From contig NC_012966.1 of NCBI RefSeq assembly GCF_000027005.1, positions 186,001 to 250,000 of the forward strand: a DNA stretch of 64,000 nucleotides. Reading direction: 5' to 3'. Made by a program: the position numbers and the translations under genes. Shown piece after piece: positions 11,500 to 21,126 of this stretch. How positions within the stretch are numbered: the stretch's first letter is position 1; each line of letters opens with the position of its first letter. Origin of the DNA: Komagataella phaffii GS115. Lineage: Eukaryota > Ascomycota > Pichiomycetes > Pichiales > Pichiaceae. Under the pieces are notes generated by a model, which was given only the letters and a program-made list of their open reading frames with translations, ran no database searches and had not been told where the DNA came from.

Positions 11500-13758
11500 T
11501 TAAGCTCCTTTGCCCGCGCTCGTGGTGACTCCCGAAATATTCTTCGACACTTTGGATGGAATCTTAGACTGTTTAACGGGAGACTTGGTGTTATTAATTT
11601 GGTTGACTACCTTATTGGTGTTTGATTTAGGGTTTTGCTGCTGTGCCTGCTGCTGCTGCTGCTGCTGTTGTTGTAGCTTTTGTTGAACCTTCTGGCGTTG
11701 TTGCAATAGTTTCTGCTGTTGCTTCTGCTGATGCTGCTGCTGCTCCAAAAATAACTTTTGCTTGGCTTGATGAACCTGTTCATATGCCTTTGTCAAGAGC
11801 ATACAACCAAATCTTATCGACTGTGTTTGAGAACTAATTTGGTTCAATTCGCTAGGATCGACGGGGTTGAACAATGGAACATCACGATCAAACGAAAATC
11901 TACTTCGCAATCGACTATTTGCATCATCAACGGAGTCGTATACATTCATTCCCTGCTGACTCTTGGCGCTGTTTCGATCGGTAATGTCAGCATCCAAAGA
12001 TTTCTCGAAAGTTGAAAAATCCAGGAACTCATCCAGCGGTTCATCTACAGTCATTTTGCGGTCTATCCATAGTCCACGACGACCCATCCTTTTTCTAACT
12101 TTGCAAATGGGTGCAGTTACATCCAGTTTATTATTAGAAGCAACCTCGTAAATAGATGGTGGTAGTGGCGTGGTGAGAGCATTGTCTTTGAAACACAGGG
12201 TCCGAGGTAAAGGTTTCTTGTCTTTTATCAGCTGAGTGATTTCCGGATCAAAATAATTGGATTGATCCACTTCAAAAAGTGCAGCAGCAATGGATGAATA
12301 TGGAAAATGTCCTTTCTCTAAGATGCTATCTGGGTTTGTGAATTGCAAAAAGGGGTTGAACGGGTCATCTGTTAAGTTAACCCATCCTCTATCTGATTCT
12401 TTCCGTTGACGTAGTTTTTCAGCCACAGCTCTATTGATAGCTTCGTCCTTTTCATTCAAAACTGTAGAGACGGTAATCAAGTCCATATCAGGAATCCTAG
12501 ACATGGGTAACTTGACGTATGGCTGGATCGATACAGGGTTGAGACCAGATTTAGATATCTGCTGCTGCTGTAGCTGCTGTTGCTGTTGTTGAGCTTGAGC
12601 TTGGTTCCGGTTGGGGTAGTTTCCAGAGTTGTATCCTTTGCGGTATTTACGATCTTCATCCGTCGTAGGTACAACCTTCTTTCTCTTGTGCGCAACAAGG
12701 TCTTCCTCTTCACCTTTAACACCAAGATCTCTCTTCAAAGTTTTAACGCTACATCTCAACTGGAAGACTTCATGTCCAACTTCAATAGCTTCCTTGCGTT
12801 TGACCTCTCTCTGAGCAACAGCAAGCAGCAAATCTCGAGTCTGCTTGAGTTCTCGATGAAGTTTGCGCAGCCTTTCGGAGCCTTGAGTATCAGTCCGTCT
12901 TGTTTTCCTAGCTTGACGGAACTCTCGTCTTCTGAAACAAACATATGGATCGCTGTCATCCTTTTCAGATGAGTCCTCAAACCTTAATTGAGCTGTTATA
13001 GGTCTCCCATGTCTGGCAATACGTCTTTGCTTCCAGTGATCGTAGATTTTTTGACCAAAAATTCTTAGTAGCTCCGCCAGTTTTCTATGTGATAGTTGAG
13101 ATCTTTGGCCATCAAGGAGAGTGCGAAATGGATGCAAACCTAATTGTTTCTCCAAGCTTAATTCTATTTCCTCAATTGAATTAGGATCAACAACCAATGC
13201 TGCGGAATGAAGTTCTTCAAACGTCAAAATCTGTGATGGGTCCATGGCGAGAAAAGGCTGTTTCTTATCTATTACGACTTCGAAACGCTGCAATACAATT
13301 TCCAGTTCCGTCTCGGTGCAAGGCTTTATGCCATTGGCTAGATTTTTGTTCAAAACTTCCTTCAAGAAGCTTTCATCTTCTTCATCTAAATTGTATATGC
13401 AACCAGTGGTCTCTTCCACTGTGGCACTAAATCGAATATAAGTGCCTGGAGGCTGAAATTTGTCACGATAATACTTATCATAATCTTTCCATACTTGTGA
13501 TGCATCTGGAGTTGGGATATAGGCTTTTTCAACCTTACCTCCAGAAATAACAGCAGCCTGTGCGGCATTGATAACTCGTTGTAAATGCTCTTCTTCTTCT
13601 TCTCCCTTCTCAACACCAGTTTCAATCTTTTGTAATTCTCTCTGCTGATCTTCAGTCTCCAGGTCAGCGATGTCAGACTGCTTGAAGACCTGTAGGGTCT
13701 GCTTCACGGAAATCTTCCTCTGACGGAATCTGGCACCAGCCGCAGATGGTAAAACCAT
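11500..13758 (-). CDS. EPL1: Enhancer-of-polycomb-like subunit of NuA4
   Basis: Epl1 scaffolds the NuA4/Piccolo histone acetyltransferase, holding Esa1 and Yng2. The 752-residue product opens with the EPcA region: ARFRQRKISVKQTLQVFKQS, then YIPTPDASQVWKDYDKYYRDKFQPPGTYIRFS, all typical of the family. A basic segment (about 280-320) and the domain with DPFNPFLQFTN and EVASNNKLDVTAPICKVRKRMGRRG follow. The last 130 residues are glutamine-rich and end in a basic tail. S. cerevisiae Epl1 is somewhat longer (about 830). The ATG at 13758 gives the family's N-terminus directly. The polyQ tract is coded by CTG/TTG-complement triplets at about 11640-11760. Confidence 0.94.
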   Translation of the reverse strand: MVLPSAAGARFRQRKISVKQTLQVFKQSDIADLETEDQQRELQKIETGVEKGEEEEEHLQRVINAAQAAVISGGKVEKAYIPTPDASQVWKDYDKYYRDKFQPPGTYIRFSATVEETTGCIYNLDEEDESFLKEVLNKNLANGIKPCTETELEIVLQRFEVVIDKKQPFLAMDPSQILTFEELHSAALVVDPNSIEEIELSLEKQLGLHPFRTLLDGQRSQLSHRKLAELLRIFGQKIYDHWKQRRIARHGRPITAQLRFEDSSEKDDSDPYVCFRRREFRQARKTRRTDTQGSERLRKLHRELKQTRDLLLAVAQREVKRKEAIEVGHEVFQLRCSVKTLKRDLGVKGEEEDLVAHKRKKVVPTTDEDRKYRKGYNSGNYPNRNQAQAQQQQQQLQQQQISKSGLNPVSIQPYVKLPMSRIPDMDLITVSTVLNEKDEAINRAVAEKLRQRKESDRGWVNLTDDPFNPFLQFTNPDSILEKGHFPYSSIAAALFEVDQSNYFDPEITQLIKDKKPLPRTLCFKDNALTTPLPPSIYEVASNNKLDVTAPICKVRKRMGRRGLWIDRKMTVDEPLDEFLDFSTFEKSLDADITDRNSAKSQQGMNVYDSVDDANSRLRSRFSFDRDVPLFNPVDPSELNQISSQTQSIRFGCMLLTKAYEQVHQAKQKLFLEQQQHQQKQQQKLLQQRQKVQQKLQQQQQQQQQAQQQNPKSNTNKVVNQINNTKSPVKQSKIPSKVSKNISGVTTSAGKGA
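11640..11760 (-). repeat. Glutamine-codon microsatellite in EPL1
   Basis: The plus strand shows runs of ctg/ttg triplets (for example ten in a row at about 11646-11675), read on the minus strand as CAG/CAA glutamine codons. Several blocks are separated by single K, L or H codons. A second, shorter polyQ block lies at about 12560-12600. Such tracts vary in length between strains. Confidence 0.85.
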
Positions 13759-14501
13759 AATAATCTTAGAGGTCTGGGGATTGTTATTTACAACAGAGAC
13801 CTTGTGGTGTTGTGTGCTCCTTGGACGGATTTACTCGAAGATTGGACGAGGAGGAGCTAACAACAAAGGCCTACGGGGTGATGGTAGTGGCACTTGCCCT
13901 GGGATCGATGAAAAGTGGTGATTTCCAATTGGGTGTAGACTGGCGACTGAGCTTACCTCTGATTTTTGGAAAGATGGATTGTCGAATTTGATCTTCAGTG
14001 TGTCTTGGTGTGTTCTCCTAACAAAAGGGTTATTCGTGAAAATTCTTCGGAAGGTTGCGCTTACACTATCAAAACATTGAAAACCAAAACAGTCTCCGGA
14101 TTACTTCTGAAAAGCCTGGGTATTGGATTGGGCAGATCAATCTGGTGATGATCAATGTTTTTGTCGGGAGACACTGCTCGTGGTAGCGTGTCGTACCGTG
14201 TTAGACTTTGAGGTAGTAGGGAGGTGGTGTCGACCTTTGCTTAGTATGGAGTGGCAAAAAGTTTCCCTATTGGGCTTCGCGGCACTAAGAACTACATCTA
14301 TTCGCGACTGGAATATCGAGCACCGGGAAAGGAGCGACGAGCGAAGAGCGAGGAGGTGGAGTGACAGTCTGGGGGCGGGCGAAACCAAATACGTAAGCCC
14401 TCTGGAAGATCCGGGGTAGATCAGGGAATTGTTTTCATGTGGAACATCTTACAAAGCTCCCATTGCTATGATCTAATCTTCCAATGGCTTGCCGTTGTAG
14501 T
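13759..14501. other. 743-bp gap between EPL1 and MSD1
   Basis: This is the upstream region of EPL1 plus the 3' flank of MSD1. Its GC content, especially at 14160-14420, looks higher than in the neighbouring spacers, with a purine-rich stretch (gcgacgagcgaagagcgagg and onwards). Overlapping frames on both strands of 60-98 codons are open here but have no motif, and I do not call them genes. I found no tRNA A/B boxes and no convincing C/D pair: a TGATGA at about 14145 has no matching CTGA at a suitable distance. Confidence 0.5.
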
Positions 14502-16499
14502 TTACTGGTGACAGGCCTCAATCTCCCGTATATGATACTTTTCTAAAGTCTTGGAAGGAACCATGCTGGGACTCTCTGTAACAGGGTCTCGTCCTTTTTG
14601 GTTCTTGGGGAATGCAATTACATCACGGATACTTGTGGACCCTAAAAGCATTGCACAGAGTCTGTCAAACCCAATAGCAAAGCCAGCATGGGGAGGACAT
14701 CCAGATTCGAAAGCCCCCAACAAATGTCCAAACAACCGATGGGGATCTTGGATCCCGAGAATCTCTTTGAAAATATACTGTTGTAGATTAGAGTCATGAA
14801 TTCTTCTTGAACCTCCTCCAACTTCAACTCCGTTGACAACCAGATCGTAATGCTCACCATGTACCGCCAAAGGATCGGTTGAGAGAAGATCGTAATCTGC
14901 AGGTGAACACATGGTGAACGGGTGATGGGTAGACTCATATTGGTTCTTTTTGTAAAGTGGATAGCTTTGCTTTCCGCTTAGTTGGTCTTCTTCTACGGGA
15001 TTGAACAGCGGGAAATCAACTACCCAAGTAGCAACACTCAAGTCTTTTAAAGTGTCTTCTTCACTGTTAGCCACTGTTCTTCTCCATTTTGTAGGGAATT
15101 GTTCAATGGCAAGTTGTCTAAAACGTCCCAGGGGAGTTGGATTCTCATATGGCAGAATGGCTCTATCAGCTCCGGTAATTATATCACCAGGTTGAAGATT
15201 GAGCTTGGCCGTAAGCTCTTCAAGTTTAGAGGAATCGATATCAGCATACTCAGAGAAATGCTGGTGCCAATTGTTCAAGTCAGTGGTGGATTTAATGGCA
15301 AACATTGCTGGTCTCCTAGATTTATAATTATCGGGTTGTATGAGCAAGTCAGGAATCGTATAATGCGATCCTTCAAATGCTTGTTTCAAAACACACACTT
15401 CGAAAACAGGGAAATCAGGGTTGGCAACTCTTGTTGTGAATTCAGATATATCGTGAAATCGTAATGATGACCTTAAATCAGGTTTATCAATCCCATATAA
15501 CTCTAGAACTGATTTGTATGACATCAATGGGAATTCGTTGGACCTAACTAGCTGGTCAGTTCCAAAAGGAACATAGAGTGGAGACTTTTTGACATCTAAC
15601 CAGACATTATTGACAACTTGTTCCACCGCGTGTCTGACTTGTTTTCCGTCTGCAAAGCTCATCTCTATATCTATCTGTGTGAATTCAGGTTGGCGGTCAG
15701 CCCTTAAGTCTTCATCTCGGAAACAGCGAGCAACTTGATAGTATGATTTGACGCCACTTGCCATCAAGAGCTGTTTGTATTGCTGTGGAGATTGCGGAAG
15801 TGCATAGAAATAAGACTTTCGTCTGGTGGGAACCAAGAACTCATTGGCGCCCTCCGGAGTAGATTTGAAAAGGAGAGGTGTTTCAATCTCGGTGAATGAA
15901 AGGGAATCTAAAGTGGATCTGACACGTTGCAAAGCCTTTGCCCGCAGCTTAAGAGCATCTTGAAAAAACTTCGATCTGAGTTGTAAGTAACGGTATTCAG
16001 GTGGGTAATCGGGTGACGCTACGTCTAGTGATTTCAACTGAGATGGGACAAGATTCGAACGGTTTAGGATTTGTAATTTTATAACGTTTAAATCCCATAG
16101 TTTTCCCACAGACTCCTCGCTTTGGTCCTTCTTGGGTCTTCTCCTTGATATCGTGCCGGTGACTGCAATAGCGTCTTCCAATTGTAGCTGTAAAGATATC
16201 ATCTCTTCATCAGCTATGACAATTTGAGTGATATCACCGTTGTAATCTCTCAATTCACCAAACGCTAGCCGTTTTGAAACTTTTCTGGGCTTGCTGTTCA
16301 TCCATCCATGCAGGGTAATTTCTTTGCCCAAGTACTTCTCCAACGACAGTGCTACGCTACCAATGGTATGCGTAGTAGAGGGAAACACAAACTTGGCCAC
16401 GGTAGTTTCCCTGTCAGGGAGCTGCACTCGGGAAGACAGGCCCCTTCTCCAAATACAAACACTGCACCTCCTAGAAATGTACTTGGTCTGTCTCAGCAT
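14502..16499 (-). CDS. MSD1: Mitochondrial aspartyl-tRNA synthetase
   Basis: This class II synthetase charges mitochondrial tRNA-Asp. The 665-residue product matches the length of yeast Msd1 (658). A basic, hydroxylated leader (MLRQTKYISRRCSVCIWRRG) looks like a mitochondrial presequence. The OB-fold anticodon-binding domain includes ITLHGWMNSKPRK. Class II motif 2 reads CFRDEDLRADRQPEFTQIDI, and motif 3 is seen in GFAIGFDRLCAMLLG followed by SIRDVIAFPKNQKGRDP, the bacterial/mitochondrial AspRS type. A GGGSRRIHD element precedes motif 3. The ATG at 16499 is the first in frame. It shares a 331-bp divergent promoter region with TEF4. Confidence 0.95.
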   Translation of the reverse strand: MLRQTKYISRRCSVCIWRRGLSSRVQLPDRETTVAKFVFPSTTHTIGSVALSLEKYLGKEITLHGWMNSKPRKVSKRLAFGELRDYNGDITQIVIADEEMISLQLQLEDAIAVTGTISRRRPKKDQSEESVGKLWDLNVIKLQILNRSNLVPSQLKSLDVASPDYPPEYRYLQLRSKFFQDALKLRAKALQRVRSTLDSLSFTEIETPLLFKSTPEGANEFLVPTRRKSYFYALPQSPQQYKQLLMASGVKSYYQVARCFRDEDLRADRQPEFTQIDIEMSFADGKQVRHAVEQVVNNVWLDVKKSPLYVPFGTDQLVRSNEFPLMSYKSVLELYGIDKPDLRSSLRFHDISEFTTRVANPDFPVFEVCVLKQAFEGSHYTIPDLLIQPDNYKSRRPAMFAIKSTTDLNNWHQHFSEYADIDSSKLEELTAKLNLQPGDIITGADRAILPYENPTPLGRFRQLAIEQFPTKWRRTVANSEEDTLKDLSVATWVVDFPLFNPVEEDQLSGKQSYPLYKKNQYESTHHPFTMCSPADYDLLSTDPLAVHGEHYDLVVNGVEVGGGSRRIHDSNLQQYIFKEILGIQDPHRLFGHLLGAFESGCPPHAGFAIGFDRLCAMLLGSTSIRDVIAFPKNQKGRDPVTESPSMVPSKTLEKYHIREIEACHQ

Positions 16500-16830
16500 G
16501 CTTCTAGGAAGGGAACAGGGTGAGACAAAGATCTAATCCGATTACTGATTGGAAAAGAGAGTGTAATTTTTCATGTACAATAGGTATTATGTAAGCAATT
16601 TTGAAGGGTTTGGGTCGGGTGATCCTAACATCCTCTGTCCAGCTCCGCCGAAATTGCCTCAACTGGTTTGTGGTTCTTCTCACACCATCTGTGGATGCGT
16701 GTGTGCAGTTCCCATAGTCTGGTCAGTACACACCCAATTATTTCCACGACTCACCGTTTGAAAGCTTCAAATTTTTTTGCCAAAGCTCCTTCTTTTCTTC
16801 TCTTCCTAACTTTGTTACAAATTAAACGAC
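16500..16830. promoter_or_regulatory. Divergent promoter region MSD1 / TEF4
   Basis: This 331-bp spacer holds the promoter of the highly expressed TEF4 gene and of MSD1. A pyrimidine-rich stretch (about 16785-16815, tcttttcttctcttcc) lies just before the TEF4 start, typical of strongly transcribed yeast genes. No TATA box of the TATAWAW type is obvious. Short open frames here lack motifs. Confidence 0.5.
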
Positions 16831-18344
16831 ATGTCTCAAGGAACCCTTTTCATTACTGAACAAACCCGTGGAGTTGTTCCAAAGGGATTAGTTCAATACT
16901 TCAAGTTGGACGTTAAGATCTCCAACAAAGAAGACGAGCAATTCAAGAAGTACTTCCCATTGAACTATATCCCTGCCTTCGTTGGTCCTAAGGGATTGAA
17001 GTTGACAGAGGTTTCTGCTGTCATTGAGCACTGTAAGTAAATTTTAACATTACATTTTTGCATTCTGTTGTTTTGTTTTGCTTCATTTTTCCTTTGATTG
17101 TGCATTGTCCTTCTGAATCGGATTCTCCTTTTTCACGTTCCGAGAATTTCAGTGATGAGAAATATTATCATTTAAACAGTTATCCCTGTCTTAAAATCCG
17201 TGTCGAGATTATTTAACTCTGAAGAAACATTTCGTAGAAGGGCTATTCACAATCAAATCAAGGACGAAGCAATCAGAATTCAGAAATCTTTTTGAACTTG
17301 TTTTCTAACAATTTAGTACTGAACTTGGCCGGTGAGAAGAAATTGAAGGGAACTACCGAACTTGAGCAGGTTCAAGTCAACAAGTGGATTTCCTTTTTCA
17401 ACACTGAGGTCATTTCAACCAGTGCTAGAATCTTCCTACCTTTGTTGGGTAAGGCTCCATACAACAAGAAGGACATTGATGCTGCCACTGAGAGATTGGA
17501 TACTATTATTCAAATAATTGAGGCAAGATTGTCTGAATTTACTTACTTGGTCGGTGAAAGAATCACCGTTGCTGATCTGTTCGCCGCTACTGTTATTGGA
17601 AGAAGTCTGGAGACTATTTTCGACAAGGCATGGATTTCCAAGCACCAGGACATCTTCAGATGGTTCAGCACTGTGTCAGCCCACCCAGTTCTGTCTTGGA
17701 GATACGTTGACTTCAAGCCAAGAGACAAGCCTGTCGAATACGTCCCTCCTAAGAAGGAAAAGAAAGAAAAGAAGAAGGAGGAGAAACCAAAGCAAGAGAA
17801 GAAGCCTGCTCCTGCTGCTGCTGAGCAATCTGATGAGCCACCTGTTGAGAAGAAGGCAAAACACCCATTGGAAGCTCTTGGAAAACCAAAGTTGGCCATT
17901 GACGAATGGAAGAGATTCTACTCCAATGAGGAGACCAGAGAGTCTGCAATTCCATGGTTCTGGGAACACTTTGACGCCGATGAATGGTCCTTGTGGAAGG
18001 TCACTTACAAATACAATGATGAATTGACCTTGACCTTCATGTCAAACAACTTGATTGGAGGTTTCTTTGCCAGATTGACCGGTTCGATCAAGTACATGTT
18101 CGGATGTGCTGTAGTGTACGGAGAGAACAACAACAACGGTATCATCGGTGGTTTCATGGTCAGAGGACAAGACTACAAGCCAGCTTTTGAGGTCGCTCCA
18201 GACTGGGAGTCTTACTCTTACGAGAAGTTGGACCCTAACAGTGAGGAAGACCGTGAGTTCTTCAACAACATGTTGGCTTGGGATAAGCCAATTGTTGTCA
18301 ACGGTGAAGAGAAGGAGATTGCTGATGGTAAGGTTTTGAAATAG
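16831..18344 (+). CDS. TEF4: Translation elongation factor eEF1B-gamma, one intron
   Basis: This is the gamma subunit of the eEF1B exchange factor complex for eEF1A (S. cerevisiae TEF4/CAM1). Exon 1 is 16831-17032 and exon 2 is 17317-18344; the 284-nt intron 17033-17316 starts GTAAGT and ends TTTAG, with a branch-point-like TTCTAAC at 17303-17309. Splicing gives 409 residues (Tef4 is 412), reading through SAVIEH into LLNLAGEKKLKG. The N-terminal half is a GST-like fold (MSQGTLFITEQTRG; YLVGERITVADLFAA). A lysine-rich linker (about 220-255 in the spliced protein) precedes the EF1G domain: PWFWEHFDADEWSLWKV, LTFMSNNLIGGFFARL, AWDKPIVVNGEEKEI. Codon use (TTG, AAG, GTT/GTC) is that of a very highly expressed gene. 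The intron carries a C/D snoRNA. Confidence 0.97.
17147..17228 (+). ncRNA. snR38: Intronic C/D box snoRNA, snR38-like
   Basis: Inside the TEF4 intron a C box GTGATGA (17152-17158) and a D box CTGA (17219-17222) lie 60 nt apart and are flanked by a short terminal stem (TTTC before the C box, GAAA after the D box). Between them, CAGTTATCCCT (17177-17187) is an exact complement of the conserved 25S rRNA stretch AGGGAUAACUG, as expected for a 2'-O-methylation guide; a weak D' box would be the CTTA at 17190-17193. In S. cerevisiae the TEF4 intron hosts snR38, which guides methylation of G2815 of 25S rRNA in this neighbourhood, so host and target both agree. The exact ends are approximate. Confidence 0.78.
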
Positions 18345-18557
18345 GATAAGTTAGCTTAGTAATTTTAAGGTAAACGAGGCCCCAGTGATACTGGTATTAA
18401 TTGGTACTTTCTTTCCTGGTAGTCTGGTAGCCCGTCCAAGTTTTTCTTGTCGGCGGCGGAGAACGGTTTTTTTTTATCTTTTCACCCACTCTGATCGGCT
18501 CTTCTTAAGCTTTTTTTTTCTCCTTTCGCGACTACCGAGGAATTAGTTTCAATCAAA

Positions 18558-19722
<1,165 letters not shown>

Positions 19723-19920
19723 ATGGGGCAGTAGTGTTAAGTATCGCGACACTTGCAGCATCAAAGTCGTGCTTCTTATCAATCATTAATCCTCTTTCAT
19801 ACTGATAAGGAGTAGTTATCCCTACCCACTTCTTAGGCAACAATAGAGCAAGGCCTTATCAATAAGTATCGCAAAATAGTAGAATAAATCCAATCTATAA
19901 AGATAGTTCCTTCACCTTTC

Positions 19921-21027
19921 ATGGCAAAGTCTCCCGAAACAAGAATGCGGCCTCCCCTGGAGGCTTCATTTCACTCCTCCTCCACAAGACGGTTTAGCGG
20001 GCCTAAAAATAGTCTTGCCGAGTCCACCAGCGGATTGGCCTCCCCATTGGCTACCAAAGAGCTTAAAATTTCGACCAGCAAACAAAATCAGACTCCAGTG
20101 ACCATCAGCAACGATATGCTGAACATAAATCCTAATCTCAAGTCAATTGTGGAGGGTGGAACGTCTCCTATAGCAGAATCGAATGTCGGTGTGGCAGCGT
20201 TTGCAGCTACAGCAACGGCAGCATCTTTACAACTGAGTGGCTCCAACTCCTCTAAAAGTCCCACATCAAGGAATTTGTCGCATGTTCCCTGCAAATTCTA
20301 CCGTCAAGGGGCCTGTCAAGCTGGTTCTTCATGTCCCTTTTCCCACACTTTAACCCAAACAAGCCAGGCAGCAACTTGCAAATATTTTCAGAAAGGAACA
20401 TGCAAATTCGGATCGAAATGTGCACTGGTGCATATTTCTCCGGAGGGAAAAAAGGTTAATCTGAAGGCTCTAAATCAAGCTTATCAGGTGCCAAAACATG
20501 AACGATCTCTGTCCTCTTCCCAGGGTTTAAGTCAGCAGATACACAAAGATCCAGAAACATCTGATGATCAAGCTTCCAGCATGTCCTCTCCTACTCGAAC
20601 AGTAACATCACAGATGGCATCGTCTCCCTTCAGCAATACAAACTCCATTTGGTCAGGCACAGGTTCAAAGGAAAGGCGATTGTCTGGACCATCTTTTTCG
20701 ACAGGGTCTTTCTCTAGAGGTTCGTTTTCCAGAGGCTCTTTTTCTAATCACACAGTGTCCAAAGCTGAACTAAATCAACTAATATCTGGGTGTGCTATTT
20801 CGGACGACGAAGTTGATGGTGCCGAAAATATGAATGCCCTGGGTGCAGAGGACTTTCTGCCCAGCAGTCTCTCTGACCTGCTAACACCCCAAGAACTAAA
20901 ACGGAAAAACTCAAAGTCTGGTAGTAGAGCCAACTTGCGCCATCTCTTCGATGCTCCACTACATGGAAGACAAAACGAGGCTGGAACTCGTATTGACGAA
21001 GACACTCAATTTTGGATCGACTATTGA
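19921..21027 (+). CDS. Tandem CCCH zinc-finger protein, LEE1-like
   Basis: This 368-residue protein is mostly disordered and serine-rich with two adjacent CCCH fingers at about residues 124-175. Finger 1 is CKFYRQGACQAGSSCPFSH and finger 2 is CKYFQKGTCKFGSKCALVH, both C-x7-C-x5-C-x3-H, followed by ISPEGKKVNLKAL. That pairing and the following SPEG segment resemble S. cerevisiae Lee1, a poorly characterised zinc-finger protein; the role in RNA binding is inferred from the finger type only. A small GSFSRGSFSRGSFS repeat occurs at about residues 260-275 and the C-terminus ends in DTQFWIDY. ATG 19921 is the first in frame. It converges on NOG1 with a 99-bp gap. Confidence 0.82.
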   Translation: MAKSPETRMRPPLEASFHSSSTRRFSGPKNSLAESTSGLASPLATKELKISTSKQNQTPVTISNDMLNINPNLKSIVEGGTSPIAESNVGVAAFAATATAASLQLSGSNSSKSPTSRNLSHVPCKFYRQGACQAGSSCPFSHTLTQTSQAATCKYFQKGTCKFGSKCALVHISPEGKKVNLKALNQAYQVPKHERSLSSSQGLSQQIHKDPETSDDQASSMSSPTRTVTSQMASSPFSNTNSIWSGTGSKERRLSGPSFSTGSFSRGSFSRGSFSNHTVSKAELNQLISGCAISDDEVDGAENMNALGAEDFLPSSLSDLLTPQELKRKNSKSGSRANLRHLFDAPLHGRQNEAGTRIDEDTQFWIDY

Positions 21028-21126
21028 TCGACATATAGACATCAAAAAGCGACTATATATAGTTCCTATGGATTTTTTTAAATTACAAAAAAATGACTAA
21101 ATTCCCATCACTTTAACTAATAACAA

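Noticed and set aside
14123..14419. 98-codon plus-strand frame in the EPL1-MSD1 gap
   Set aside because: No motif, overlapped by an open frame on the other strand, and located in a GC-rich stretch where stops are rarer by chance.
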